Made by a program: the position numbers and the translations under genes | Notes under the pieces: model-generated | What the model was told of the DNA's origin: nothing | Databases searched by the model: none | The model's input: the letters and a program-made list of their open reading frames with translations, nothing else | Part shown: piece after piece, positions 53,139 to 62,417 of the stretch | Layout of the letters: each line of letters opens with the position of its first letter | Numbering within the stretch: the stretch's first letter is position 1 | Origin: Methylomonas aurea | Lineage (GTDB): Bacteria > Pseudomonadota > Gammaproteobacteria > Methylococcales > Methylomonadaceae | Assembly: GCF_024505045.1 (NCBI RefSeq) | Contig: NZ_JANIBM010000004.1 | Location: 124,001-188,000 of the forward strand | Length of the DNA: 64,000 bases | Reading direction: 5' to 3'

Positions 53139-53827
53139 TAGCGCCAGGCCTCGGCCGCGGGGGCTTGGGTACAGAGCCGTTCCAGCAAGTCGGCGAAGCG
53201 TTGGCGCGGGATTTCCTCGGCGCCCAGGCTGAGCAGATGTTCGCTGCGCACCTGGCAATCGATCAAACGGTAACCCCAGTCGCTCAGGCTTCCGACCAGA
53301 TGGACGAACGCCACTTTCGAGGCGTCGGTTTCGCGATGGAACATCGATTCGCCGAAGAAGACTTGGCCGATGGCTAGACCGTAGAGGCCGCCGGCCAGTT
53401 TACCGTCGCACCAGGCCTCGCAGCTATGGGCGATGCCGAGATGGTGCAAGGTTTGGTAAGCCCGACGCATGTCATCGGTAATCCAGGTGCCGCCGCTGTC
53501 GCTACGCGGCGCGGCGCAGGCGGCTATGACTTCCTTGAACGCAGTATCGTAGCGGATCTCGAACCGGCCTTTGCGCAGGGTTTTGGCCAGGCTGCGCGAG
53601 ACTTGCAAATGCTCCGGAAACAGCACCAGGCGCGGGTCCGGCGACCACCACAGGATGGGCTCGCCGGGGTTGAACCACGGAAACGCGCCGTGGCGGTAGG
53701 CATTGACGATCCGTTTCGGCGACAGGCAGCCGCCGAAGGCAAGCAGGCCGTTGGGTTCTTTCAGTGCCTTATGTAGAGGCGGAAAAGCCTGTTCGGGTTG
53801 GTCGGAGTCGAGTAAGGTGAGTTGCAT
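53138..53827 (-). CDS. aat: Leucyl/phenylalanyl-tRNA-protein transferase
   Basis: A 229-aa enzyme that adds Leu or Phe from tRNA to proteins with N-terminal Lys or Arg, marking them for ClpAP. Signatures: [58 protein letters not shown] and [18 protein letters not shown]. First gene of the aat-bpt-efpL group with a TATAAT about 30 bases upstream. Confidence 0.95.
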   Translation of the reverse strand: MQLTLLDSDQPEQAFPPLHKALKEPNGLLAFGGCLSPKRIVNAYRHGAFPWFNPGEPILWWSPDPRLVLFPEHLQVSRSLAKTLRKGRFEIRYDTAFKEVIAACAAPRSDSGGTWITDDMRRAYQTLHHLGIAHSCEAWCDGKLAGGLYGLAIGQVFFGESMFHRETDASKVAFVHLVGSLSDWGYRLIDCQVRSEHLLSLGAEEIPRQRFADLLERLCTQAPAAEAWR

Positions 53828-53856
53828 GCGATAAGCCGCGGCTGTCAGGTACGCGG

Positions 53857-53862
53857 ATTATA
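53857..53862 (-). promoter_or_regulatory. Promoter -10 box of aat
   Basis: Perfect TATAAT on the minus strand, about 30 bases upstream of ATG 53827. A clear -35 is not seen; the expected place lies inside the GC hairpin at 53874-53897. Confidence 0.45.
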
Positions 53863-53873
53863 GACAATTCGGC

Positions 53874-53897
53874 CCGGCCGGTCTGCGTTCCGGCCGG
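53874..53897. other. GC-rich hairpin behind the response regulator
   Basis: CCGGCCGG, an 8-base loop and CCGGCCGG again form a very stable stem between the response regulator stop (53911) and the aat promoter. No T-run follows. It may mark the 3' end of the two-component operon. Confidence 0.55.
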
Positions 53898-53910
53898 CAC
53901 TAGGCGGGCC

Positions 53911-54639
53911 TCAGGGGGCTTCCAGTTTGTAGCCGAAACCGCGTACCGTTTTCAGCAGTTTTTGTTCGTAGTCGTCGTCGATTTTGCGGCGCAACTGGCG
54001 GATATAAACGTCGACCACATTGGTCAGCGGGTCGGCGCTGTAGCCCCAGACTTGCTCCAGTATGCGGGTACGGCTCAACACCTTGCCGGGCATGCGCATG
54101 AAACATTCCAACAGCGCGAATTCCTTCGGCGTCAGCTCGATCGGGGTATCGCCGCGCCGCACTTCGTGGGTTTCGCCGTTCAACACCAGGTCGGCAATGC
54201 GCAGTTCCTTGGCTTCCGGCTTGATTTCGCCGCCGCGGCGCCTTAGCAGCACTTCGATCCGTGCCAGCAATTCCTCGAAGGCAAACGGCTTGGTCATGTA
54301 ATCGTCGGCGCCGGCGCGCAGACCGGATACCTTGTCCTGTACCGTGTCGCGGGCGGTCAGCATCAACACCGGGGTGTCGACGCCGCTGCCGCGCAGTCGT
54401 TCGCAAATCTGGCGGCCGTTCATGTCCGGCAGGCCCAAATCCAGCACGATTACCTGGAACGAACCTTCGCCGCCCAGCGCGATGGCTTCCTGGCCGCTCC
54501 TGGCGACTTCCACGGAATAGCCTTCCGCCTTCAAACCGCGCTGGACGAAATCGACGATGCGTTCGTCGTCTTCCACCAGCAGCACGCGCATGTAACCCAT
54601 GCCGCTCAGGTTGCCGGATGCTGTGTATTTTTCGCTCAT
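53911..54639 (-). CDS. OmpR-family response regulator
   Basis: A 242-aa regulator. Receiver domain with acidic VEDDER, phosphorylation site in VLDLGLPDMNG, LTARD and the conserved K in TKPFAFEELL; DNA-binding winged helix from about residue 145 (IELTPKEFALLECFMRMPGK ... VDVYIRQLRRKID ... TVRGFGYKLE). It probably pairs with the kinase 12 bases upstream. ATG 54639 gives a 16-residue leader; MRVLLVEDD (ATG 54591) is a possible shorter start. Confidence 0.92.
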   Translation of the reverse strand: MSEKYTASGNLSGMGYMRVLLVEDDERIVDFVQRGLKAEGYSVEVARSGQEAIALGGEGSFQVIVLDLGLPDMNGRQICERLRGSGVDTPVLMLTARDTVQDKVSGLRAGADDYMTKPFAFEELLARIEVLLRRRGGEIKPEAKELRIADLVLNGETHEVRRGDTPIELTPKEFALLECFMRMPGKVLSRTRILEQVWGYSADPLTNVVDVYIRQLRRKIDDDYEQKLLKTVRGFGYKLEAP

Positions 54640-54651
54640 GTATGGTTATTC

Positions 54652-56232
54652 CTATGTGCTCGGCAGCAACGGCAAGGTCACGGTAAAGGTCGAGCCAGAG
54701 TTTTCCCGGCTCTCCACCGCGACGCGACCGCCGTGCGCCTTGGTAATCGATTTTGCCATCGGCAGGCCCAGGCCGGAGCCTTCGTCGCGCGAGCTTTGCG
54801 CGTTATCGCTGCGGAAGTGGCGTTCGAAAATGCGTTCCAAATCCCCGCTGGGAATACCGATCCCCTGGTCGGTAAGGCTGAAACTCGCTTCCTTACCCTG
54901 CACCCATAAGGCTACCGAAATATGGCCGCCGGGATTTGAGTAGCGGCACGCATTTTCCCCCAAAATAAAAAGCACCTGCCTTAAGCGCTGCTTATCGCCG
55001 CGCACCCAGACCGGGCACTCCGGCCCTGAGAACGCTACGCTTAACGAACGTTCCTCGGCCATGACCTGAAAGTCTTCGACCGCATTGCCGACCAATTCCG
55101 TTAGATCGACTTTGCCCCACTCGAATTGCAGATGGGCGGTTTCGGCGCGGGCCAGAAACAGCAAATCGTTGACGTATTTGCCCAGTTGCATCGCCAATTC
55201 GACGATGCGTTGCAGCGCATCTTTGTATTCTTCGGTATGGCGGTCTTCGCCGCGCAACGTGACTTCGGCCTCGCCGCGGATTACCGTGATCGGCGTGCGC
55301 AGTTCGTGGCTAATATCGGCCAAAAACTCGCGGCGGGCCTTGTCCATCCGCTTCAGTTCCTCGTTAAGCAGATTCAATTCCAACGTGCGTTCCGCTACCC
55401 GTTGTTCCAGTACCGAACGGCTCTCGCGCAGTTTGTTCTGCTGCACTTCGAGCTCTTGTGCCATTTGGTTGAAGTGGCTGGCCAGATAAGCGAATTCGTC
55501 GCGGGTATCGAGTTTGATCCGGTACTCCAGATTGCCGCTGGCGATTTCGTCGGTGCCTTTCATCAGGGCTTGGATCGGTCGGTGGAAGCGGCGCATCAAC
55601 AAGATACCGGACATCAGGCTAAACAGTGCGGCCGTCACGGACGCCAGGATAGCGGTCAGCCGCGACTGGCGAACCAGGCTTTCCAGCTCGCGTTTGGCTT
55701 GTTTGGCCTTCTCGCGTTCGGCGTCGATCGCGGCATCGATCAAGGGCTGAAATTTGCCGTCGATTTCTTCCTCGGTAAACTTGGTCAAGGCCTGCACGGC
55801 ATTGGCCAGCTTGCCTTGCAGGCGCAAGCGCTCAACCTCCTCGAAACGGTATTCGCTGGCTTCCAGAAATGCGGTCAAATGCGCTACGCGTTCGAGTTCG
55901 GCCGGTTTGTCGACCCAGGTTTCGCCGCCGATCACCGGTTCTTTGACCGCGGTTTCCCTGAGCGCCTGGATTGCCGCCTGCAGCCGCTGTTTCGACGATT
56001 CGACGCCGGTCTCCGAATTCGGATTCGCGGTTATCAGTCGGTCCATGCGCTGTTTGAAGTGGCGGTAGGCTTCCTGCGACAACTGTTCGTAATCGTCGAA
56101 GGTTTCGTAGGCGGTTTGGCTGTGCTGGAAGTGCAGGGCCATCTCGTCGGCGCCCAGATAGAGGGCCACGCCCAGGCTGAGGACGAAGCCGAACGAAATG
56201 AACATGACGATGGCCAGCCGAAACCGAAACAT
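54652..56232 (-). CDS. Sensor histidine kinase
   Basis: A 526-aa inner-membrane sensor. Order: membrane helix (MFRFRLAIVMFISFGFVLSL), long periplasmic helical sensor (about 30-190), second membrane helix, HAMP, coiled coil, HisKA with the phospho-histidine in DISHELRTPITVIRG, and HATPase_c with N, G1 (DQGIGIPSGDLERIF) and G2 (EGSGLGLPMAK) boxes. It starts 5 bases after a lipoprotein gene and precedes its likely partner regulator. Confidence 0.92.
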   Translation of the reverse strand: MFRFRLAIVMFISFGFVLSLGVALYLGADEMALHFQHSQTAYETFDDYEQLSQEAYRHFKQRMDRLITANPNSETGVESSKQRLQAAIQALRETAVKEPVIGGETWVDKPAELERVAHLTAFLEASEYRFEEVERLRLQGKLANAVQALTKFTEEEIDGKFQPLIDAAIDAEREKAKQAKRELESLVRQSRLTAILASVTAALFSLMSGILLMRRFHRPIQALMKGTDEIASGNLEYRIKLDTRDEFAYLASHFNQMAQELEVQQNKLRESRSVLEQRVAERTLELNLLNEELKRMDKARREFLADISHELRTPITVIRGEAEVTLRGEDRHTEEYKDALQRIVELAMQLGKYVNDLLFLARAETAHLQFEWGKVDLTELVGNAVEDFQVMAEERSLSVAFSGPECPVWVRGDKQRLRQVLFILGENACRYSNPGGHISVALWVQGKEASFSLTDQGIGIPSGDLERIFERHFRSDNAQSSRDEGSGLGLPMAKSITKAHGGRVAVESRENSGSTFTVTLPLLPST

Positions 56233-56237
56233 GGCTG

Positions 56238-56813
56238 CTATTTGGCGTCGCCGGTTTCGTCCAGCTGTTTTTCCATGGAACGGATGGCTTCCAGTTTTTC
56301 CCGCAGCAGGTGCGATTCGGTTTTTTTCGTGCCGGCGGTGTCCTTCGCGTCCAGCACGTTCTGCACCGATTTTTGCTTGCGCTCCAGCGAACTGATTTTC
56401 TTGTTCGCGCTGTTGATACGCTTCAGGGCCTCGGTATGGATCGCCACCAGCCGGCGGGTACGGTCGTCGGCGTAACTTTCCGGCGGGATGCTCGCCAATT
56501 CGTCCAGGATTTTCGGGATGTCGCCGCAGGCGTCCGACAACAGGCGGCCGGTCATCAATTGCAGGGTTATGGTTTTGTCCGGGGTTTCCTTATGCCGTTT
56601 CGCCAGGCCGCGGCAGGTTTCGCTCCTGCCCTGGGCGTTCATTGCCGCCAGATTAGCGCCGAAATCCAGCAAATCCTCGAAGTCGGAATGGACGGTGGGC
56701 TCGGCGGCGGCCACCGGCGGCCCTTGCCGTAGGTTGGAATCGACTTCGGCGCAGCCGGCGAATAACAGAATCAGCGGCGCCGGCAGCAGCAGGCGCGGAT
56801 TGAAAAACATCAT
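56238..56813 (-). CDS. Lipoprotein between two kinases, QseG-like by position
   Basis: A 191-aa lipoprotein: the lipobox ends in LLFAGC with C21 as acylation site, followed by a helical periplasmic body and a coiled-coil C-terminus (SSLERKQKSVQNVLD ... LREKLEAIRSMEKQLDE). Placement behind a GlrK-like kinase matches QseG of enterobacteria, which tunes GlrK; sequence similarity cannot be judged by eye. Spacing is 7 and 5 bases to its neighbours. Confidence 0.72.
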   Translation of the reverse strand: MMFFNPRLLLPAPLILLFAGCAEVDSNLRQGPPVAAAEPTVHSDFEDLLDFGANLAAMNAQGRSETCRGLAKRHKETPDKTITLQLMTGRLLSDACGDIPKILDELASIPPESYADDRTRRLVAIHTEALKRINSANKKISSLERKQKSVQNVLDAKDTAGTKKTESHLLREKLEAIRSMEKQLDETGDAK

Positions 56814-56820
56814 GGTTGGT

Positions 56821-58290
56821 TTAAATCTCCCCGTTCAACGGCAATTGCACCCGGATGCGGGCGCCGTGTTGGTCTTGTCGGGCGTCGATGATTTCGACAT
56901 TGCCCTGGTGGTTGGCGACGTATTCCTTGACGATGGCCAGCCCCAGGCCCGGGCCTTCCGGAATACCTTCGGCCTGGGCAGCCTTGCCGCGGTAGAACGG
57001 TTCGAAGGCGTGCGCGCGTTCGTCCAGCGGAATTCCCGGGCCTTCGTCTTCGACTTCCAGTTCCATCTGGGTACCGGTGTCGCGCAGCATGATGCGGATT
57101 TCACCTTTCGGCGGCGAAAATTTCACCGCGTTGTCCAGCAACTGCTCGACAATGCCGCGCAGTTGCTGGGCGTTGCCGGAAATATGCACCGGTCGCAACA
57201 ACATGCGCATTTCGATCGACTTGGCGGCCAGCGCCGGTTGAAACTCGGCCACCACCGTTTCCAGCAAATCCTTCATATTCAGCGCTTGCTTGCGTCTGGC
57301 TTCGCCTTGGGTGCTCAACTTGCTGTAACGCAGCAATTCGTCGGAAACGGCTTGCAGTTTGTCGATGTTGGCGCCCAGTTTGCGGACGATGTCCTGTTGG
57401 CGCAGGTTGCCGTCCAGTTCGGCCTCGTCGGCCATTTGTTCGGCGCCGTAACGGATGCCGGCCAGCGGCGCCTCGATTTCGTGGGCGACATTGTGAATGA
57501 ATTGCTGCTTCGACGACTCCAGCTCCATCAGCCGGGTACGCAACCACTCCAGGCGGTTGCCGAGAAAGGCCAGATCGGACGGGCCGCTGACACTAACCGG
57601 CTCGTCCAATTCGCCGGCGCCCAGGCGCCGGATCGACGAGTCCAATTGCCGCATCGAGCGCGAAATCACCAGCAACAGTAGCGCAATCGCCGCCGACGAT
57701 ATCGCCAACAGCGCAGCGCCTCTGATCAACAGGCCTTGCTCCAGCGACTCCGACATTTGCCGCAGCTCGTTGAATTCATGGTCGACATGGCTTTCGAATT
57801 CGCGCGACAGCGTATAGGACGATTCGCGCAAGCCTTGAAAGGCCTCGTCCAGCGGCAGTTTCAGGTTGTTGTCGCCTTCGGAACCGATGATTTGCTGGTA
57901 GATCAGGTTTTCCTTTTCCGAAAGTTCGTTGACCAGCAGCGCGATGCGGTTGTCGACTTGCAATTTCAACAAGTCGCTCAGCGCCTGTTTGAACGATGCT
58001 CGTACCGTTTCGTAGGATTGCCGTTCGTAAGGTTGGCGCAATTCGGGGTCGGACAGCAGCACGAACAGCTTGGCTTTGCGCTCGATGTCGGACGCGCGTT
58101 GCAGCACCAGACGTATGGTTTTGGTTTGTTCGAATACCTGCGAATTCACCGTGCGGCCCAAGGCCGAAGTTTCGCGCATGCCGAAGGCGGCATACATCAC
58201 GGCCAGGAACAGCGGGATAACGGCAACGACAAATCCCAGCACGATCAGGGATTTCAAAGACAGCAGATTTTTGAACTTCATCCGTGGCAC
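56821..58290 (-). CDS. GlrK/QseE-like sensor histidine kinase
   Basis: A 489-aa sensor with two membrane helices (LIVLGFVVAVIPLFLAVMYA and a second near 190-210), a periplasmic helical domain, HAMP, HisKA with HNVAHEIEAPLAGIRYG and HATPase_c with EDEGPGIPLDERAHAF and GPGLGLAIVKEY. Layout and the kinase box resemble GlrK. The usual sigma-54 activator GlrR is absent; instead a second kinase and an OmpR-type regulator follow in the same operon. Confidence 0.85.
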   Translation of the reverse strand: MPRMKFKNLLSLKSLIVLGFVVAVIPLFLAVMYAAFGMRETSALGRTVNSQVFEQTKTIRLVLQRASDIERKAKLFVLLSDPELRQPYERQSYETVRASFKQALSDLLKLQVDNRIALLVNELSEKENLIYQQIIGSEGDNNLKLPLDEAFQGLRESSYTLSREFESHVDHEFNELRQMSESLEQGLLIRGAALLAISSAAIALLLLVISRSMRQLDSSIRRLGAGELDEPVSVSGPSDLAFLGNRLEWLRTRLMELESSKQQFIHNVAHEIEAPLAGIRYGAEQMADEAELDGNLRQQDIVRKLGANIDKLQAVSDELLRYSKLSTQGEARRKQALNMKDLLETVVAEFQPALAAKSIEMRMLLRPVHISGNAQQLRGIVEQLLDNAVKFSPPKGEIRIMLRDTGTQMELEVEDEGPGIPLDERAHAFEPFYRGKAAQAEGIPEGPGLGLAIVKEYVANHQGNVEIIDARQDQHGARIRVQLPLNGEI

Positions 58291-58488
58291 GAGCGACTGT
58301 AAATCTGCAATAGTATAGCTTGGCTGGCGAAATTCGTGACGGATGCGGCAAAATTCCGCGCAGCGCGGGGGCCGGCCCAGCCGTTTGCGGCATTCGGCAA
58401 GAGCCGCGGATTGTCATATCATACCGTTGACACGGACGTTTACGGTTCCGGGCTAGGCCCCGGTATTGCTAATCGACAAGGACTTGTA

Positions 58489-61400
58489 ATGCATCGGTTT
58501 ATTTTGTCCGCTATAAACTTGGTCGGCGCCATTTTGGCTGTTCCGGTTTTGCCGAAAAAGGTTGGGTATGCCCAACCGGGCTGCCGTCCCTTCGGCGGCT
58601 CTGCTACTCCCTTCAACTACAGAACTGCTTGGCTTACGCTTTGCTGCGCTGCCTTTGCCAGTCGCGCCTCCAGGCGCCGGCGGTCGGGCTTGGGCCGGCG
58701 GCGATGGCCGCAGTTGCGCATCGCGGTTGTCTTTGCTGCCGGATTGGCCGTTTTCGGCGCTGGCGATAGCCTTGCGGCCGGGGTTAATTCGGACGGATTA
58801 CCGGTTTCGGCTACGAACGGCCAGCCCATTTTGTTACTGGAACTGGGCAGTGCGGCCAGTGCGCCGAATCGCTTAGCCGCCAATGTGCTATCCGTCTCCG
58901 GTCAGCCGCTGCAGGATTCTCAGCACGGTGTCGCTTGGCAAGTCGAACCGGACGCGGTCAACGTATTGCATCCGGATTTCGGCCAATGGCAGGCGGCGTT
59001 TCGTTTCAATTTAAATTCGCCAGTGAGCGGCCGCTTGCGGTTCTGGGCGCGCTGGCGCCAGGGCGGCGATCCGGCGGTGAGCCGACAGACCTTTGCTATA
59101 TGGGCCGGGCCGGATGTTAACCGTCTGCAACAACGCGGCAGCGTACAACTGACGCCGAAAGGCTGGGAGTACGCCTGGTTGAGCGGTCCGGAGCTGATCG
59201 AATTGCAAGCAGAAGACCGGGTTGTAGAAGTGCGCAACAGCGGCGCCGGCCACGATGCCAAGGTGTTCGATGCGTTTTTGCTGGCATCGCCGTGGGCGGG
59301 ATTGCCGGTGGCCACGACCGCCAATCAACCGGCATTACTGCTCGAACTGGGCAAGGCACCGGCTTTGCTGGATTTGCCGAAACCGGACCATTTGACGGTG
59401 GCGCAGGGCACGGCCGAGGCCGGCGCCAATACCGGTGCGTTGGCGATTGAACAAGACGAAGCCTTGTTGTTCCATTCCGGCTTCGGCGACTGGAGCGGCA
59501 GCTTCCGTTTTGCGTTGCCTCCAGACAGCAAGCCCGGCCAATACCGGTTGTGGGCGCGTTACAAAAGCGGCGGCGAGGTGTCGCAAGTCGAGCAGCGCTT
59601 TAGTGTCAAGGCCGGTGCCAAGCCCGACGAATTGGCGAGCCGCGGCGAATTTGCCCTGACCAACACCACGCCGTGGGAGTACCAATGGTTGCCCGCCGCC
59701 GAGACGGTGACTTTGTTGCCTGGCGATCGCTGGCTGAACATTGAAAACAGCGGCAAGGCCGATGGCGCCAAAGTGTTCGACGCCTTTGTGCTGCAACTGC
59801 AACAGCCGTTGGCGTTGGCGATGACCGGCGAACAGGCCGAACTGCGCAACCGCTTTCTGGCCCTGACGCGGCCAGATGCCAAAGGTCCGCGGCGTTTAGT
59901 GGTGCTGGACGGTAGCGGCGCACACGGCGAGCGTTTGTTTCTCGGTTTGGCCGCCGATGCGGCGCGGCCGTATTACCAAAACATGCCGGTGACTTATTTG
60001 ATCGGCCAAGCCGCCGAGACGATGGCTCGCGATCTGAATCTGCCGACATTTCCGGCGGCCATCGTCACCGACGATCATCACACCATGCTCGGCGTGTTGA
60101 GTCAGCCGGCCGACGCAGCAAGCGTGGCAAAATTTCTAGCCGAGCCGGACCAAATTGGTTGGATGCCGCAACTCCCGGCAATCCCGGCGCCAACGCCAGT
60201 GTTGTTAAAAAACGGCATCCCGGCCGCCTGGCTGGTCGGCGGTTTGCAGGACGGTCAAGCCGGTCTGTCGGTATTTGGTTTGGACACGGAAACTATAGCC
60301 AGGCCCAATCCCGATCAGTCCTATCTGAGTCTGGCAATGATGGGCGGCAAACTACGCAACTGGCGTGTCGCGGCGACCGATGCCAACGGTGAAACAACGA
60401 TAATGGACAGCACCGAGCACGCCTACGGCTGGTCGCGCGGCACCGGCTACGCCCAGTTGTATCTGCACGCCGACCGTCCTCTGCAGGCGCAATTGCATCT
60501 GCGCCAGTCCGGCATTAAAGCGGCAGCCTGGCTGGACGGGCAGGCATTGCCTCTGACGGACGACGCGCAACCGCCGGCGGGCTTCAAGTCCTCGTTGGGC
60601 GCTCAAGCTCAAGCACTGCTGCATGGCTTGAGCGCAGAAGGCTTGCTGGCCACCGCCCACGCCGAGCGGCCGCAAGCGCCGCAAGTGGCCGCGTTAAATT
60701 TGACGCCGGGTTGGCATAGCTTGCTGGTGAAACTGGTGATGCAACACGATCAGGGCCAGCGCTTTTACTTTGCCGGGCTGTTCAGCGACGCCGGCGGCAA
60801 ACCGCTGGACGGCTTGCGGACGCAAACCGCCGATCCCGACGCCGATTTGGCCTTGTACAAAATCGCCGCCAAACTCAGGCCGGTGATTTTCAATACTGCC
60901 CCGGCCAATCTGCCGCATCCCGGTGAGCCGATCAAGCTGAGTATCGATCTGCGCTGGCAGCCGATTTTGGAGGAAGCCAAACTGGAGACGCCGCTGCCGC
61001 GCTTCCCGGCCAAATTGCGTCTGCGGTTGGTCGATTACAGCGGTCGGCAAATCGCCGAACGGGAGATTCGCGGCCGTTTTCCCGCCCAGGTCGAAGCCGA
61101 TTTCGGCAAACTCGACCAGCCCGGTCATTACGCGGTATATCCGTCTTTGTATGGCGAAGACGGCCGGCCGATCATGCACTATCCGGCGGACGGCTTTAGC
61201 GTCGTCGCTGGCAACGCGGCTCAAAAACAACGGTTGGCTGGAAAAAAAGTCTGGAACAACGATTACTACGCATTGGCCGACGGCGACAAAAGTTTCCGCC
61301 AAACCGGCGGTTACTTCGATTGGCTGGAGCGGATGGGTATTTTCAGAAGCCTGGGCAGTTATCCGGGCTTCGATCCGCAATACCGGTCATTGTGGGAGCA

Positions 61401-62358
61401 AGCCAAACAGCGCGGTCTGGAAGTGTTTGCCGATTCATCCGGCGACAGCCATTGGCTGAACGACAAACCAGAAGACGGCCGCCGTTTTGTCGATTCGGCC
61501 GCCGGTTTTACCCGCTTTTTCAAAGCCAGCAACGAGATCGACATTCGCCACGAGCCGGAATGGCAAAAACTGCGCGAGCCGGCGCATTGGCTGGAACGGG
61601 CGAAGTCGGAATACCATATGGTCCATCAAGCCCGCAACGATGCCCATTACCTGGGCGGCAGCCTGGTGCGGCCGGGCGAGGGTGACTGGTTTGAACAAGT
61701 GTTGCAACTGGGTTTGGATAATGTCCAGGATGCCTGGGACGTACACGCCTACCCGCAGCGGCCGCCGCGTTTCGGCGGACCGATCGGCAACGGCGAGTTG
61801 GAAGACGAGCGCGGCGTATTGGCGGCTCATGCCAGCCTGGGCAAAACCAATAAATTGCCGTTCTGGCTGGGCGAAACCGGCGCCAAGGCCATGCACGGTT
61901 TCAGCGGCCGACGCTGGCAGGCGGAGCAGGTGGCAAAAATCGTGGCTTGGGTGAATAGCCGCCCTGATTATCTGGGCGTGGCGTTTTGCATCGCCCATGA
62001 ATACGACTTGGCTTATGGCCGCTTGTGGGATTATTCGCTCGGCCACAAACCCGGCGAAGCGGCGCTGTACACCGCCAGCGCCTTAATTGATGGCTTGTCG
62101 TACCGGCCGGTCGATACCCACGACGCTAATATCCAGGCCGGCTATTTCGGCGAGACCTTGATGATCTGGCGCGAGCAAGGCGAGGGCGTATGGCCGCTGC
62201 AATTGGATACCAAGCAAAACTGGTTGGCGGTGGACGTGGTTGGCAGGGTCCGGGAATTGGCGGTCGATAGTGCCGGCCGAGCCAACGTACCGATTTCCGC
62301 CAGTCCGATCTACATCTTGCCGGCTGTACGCTACCGATATCTGACGGCAGCAGGCTGA
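58489..62358 (+). CDS. Large exported glycoside hydrolase-like protein
   Basis: About 1289 aa from ATG 58489 (AAGGAC upstream). Residues about 100-370 hold two similar beta-sandwich modules; each has LLLELG, a WQA or WSG core and AKVFDAF at its end. A middle region without known motif follows, then a C-terminal TIM-barrel of the clan GH-A type: N1015-E1016 (KASNEIDI) as acid/base and E1129 (WLGETGAK) as nucleophile. Likely cuts or trims an exopolysaccharide, as PslG does. The start is odd: a repeat-like GC-rich stretch (58561-58690) lies between two hydrophobic segments, and TTG 58714 would give a neat signal peptide (RIAVVFAAGLAVFGAGDSLA). Confidence 0.75.
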   Translation: MHRFILSAINLVGAILAVPVLPKKVGYAQPGCRPFGGSATPFNYRTAWLTLCCAAFASRASRRRRSGLGRRRWPQLRIAVVFAAGLAVFGAGDSLAAGVNSDGLPVSATNGQPILLLELGSAASAPNRLAANVLSVSGQPLQDSQHGVAWQVEPDAVNVLHPDFGQWQAAFRFNLNSPVSGRLRFWARWRQGGDPAVSRQTFAIWAGPDVNRLQQRGSVQLTPKGWEYAWLSGPELIELQAEDRVVEVRNSGAGHDAKVFDAFLLASPWAGLPVATTANQPALLLELGKAPALLDLPKPDHLTVAQGTAEAGANTGALAIEQDEALLFHSGFGDWSGSFRFALPPDSKPGQYRLWARYKSGGEVSQVEQRFSVKAGAKPDELASRGEFALTNTTPWEYQWLPAAETVTLLPGDRWLNIENSGKADGAKVFDAFVLQLQQPLALAMTGEQAELRNRFLALTRPDAKGPRRLVVLDGSGAHGERLFLGLAADAARPYYQNMPVTYLIGQAAETMARDLNLPTFPAAIVTDDHHTMLGVLSQPADAASVAKFLAEPDQIGWMPQLPAIPAPTPVLLKNGIPAAWLVGGLQDGQAGLSVFGLDTETIARPNPDQSYLSLAMMGGKLRNWRVAATDANGETTIMDSTEHAYGWSRGTGYAQLYLHADRPLQAQLHLRQSGIKAAAWLDGQALPLTDDAQPPAGFKSSLGAQAQALLHGLSAEGLLATAHAERPQAPQVAALNLTPGWHSLLVKLVMQHDQGQRFYFAGLFSDAGGKPLDGLRTQTADPDADLALYKIAAKLRPVIFNTAPANLPHPGEPIKLSIDLRWQPILEEAKLETPLPRFPAKLRLRLVDYSGRQIAEREIRGRFPAQVEADFGKLDQPGHYAVYPSLYGEDGRPIMHYPADGFSVVAGNAAQKQRLAGKKVWNNDYYALADGDKSFRQTGGYFDWLERMGIFRSLGSYPGFDPQYRSLWEQAKQRGLEVFADSSGDSHWLNDKPEDGRRFVDSAAGFTRFFKASNEIDIRHEPEWQKLREPAHWLERAKSEYHMVHQARNDAHYLGGSLVRPGEGDWFEQVLQLGLDNVQDAWDVHAYPQRPPRFGGPIGNGELEDERGVLAAHASLGKTNKLPFWLGETGAKAMHGFSGRRWQAEQVAKIVAWVNSRPDYLGVAFCIAHEYDLAYGRLWDYSLGHKPGEAALYTASALIDGLSYRPVDTHDANIQAGYFGETLMIWREQGEGVWPLQLDTKQNWLAVDVVGRVRELAVDSAGRANVPISASPIYILPAVRYRYLTAAG

Positions 62359-62417
62359 AGCGCGGTAATACTGTGAGTTGGCCGTCGTTCCGGGAATCAA
62401 TGCAGACCGGTCTTGTG

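Noticed and set aside
55126-56475. 449-codon open frame on the plus strand
   Set aside because: Shadow of the histidine kinase and lipoprotein genes, which have clear motifs.
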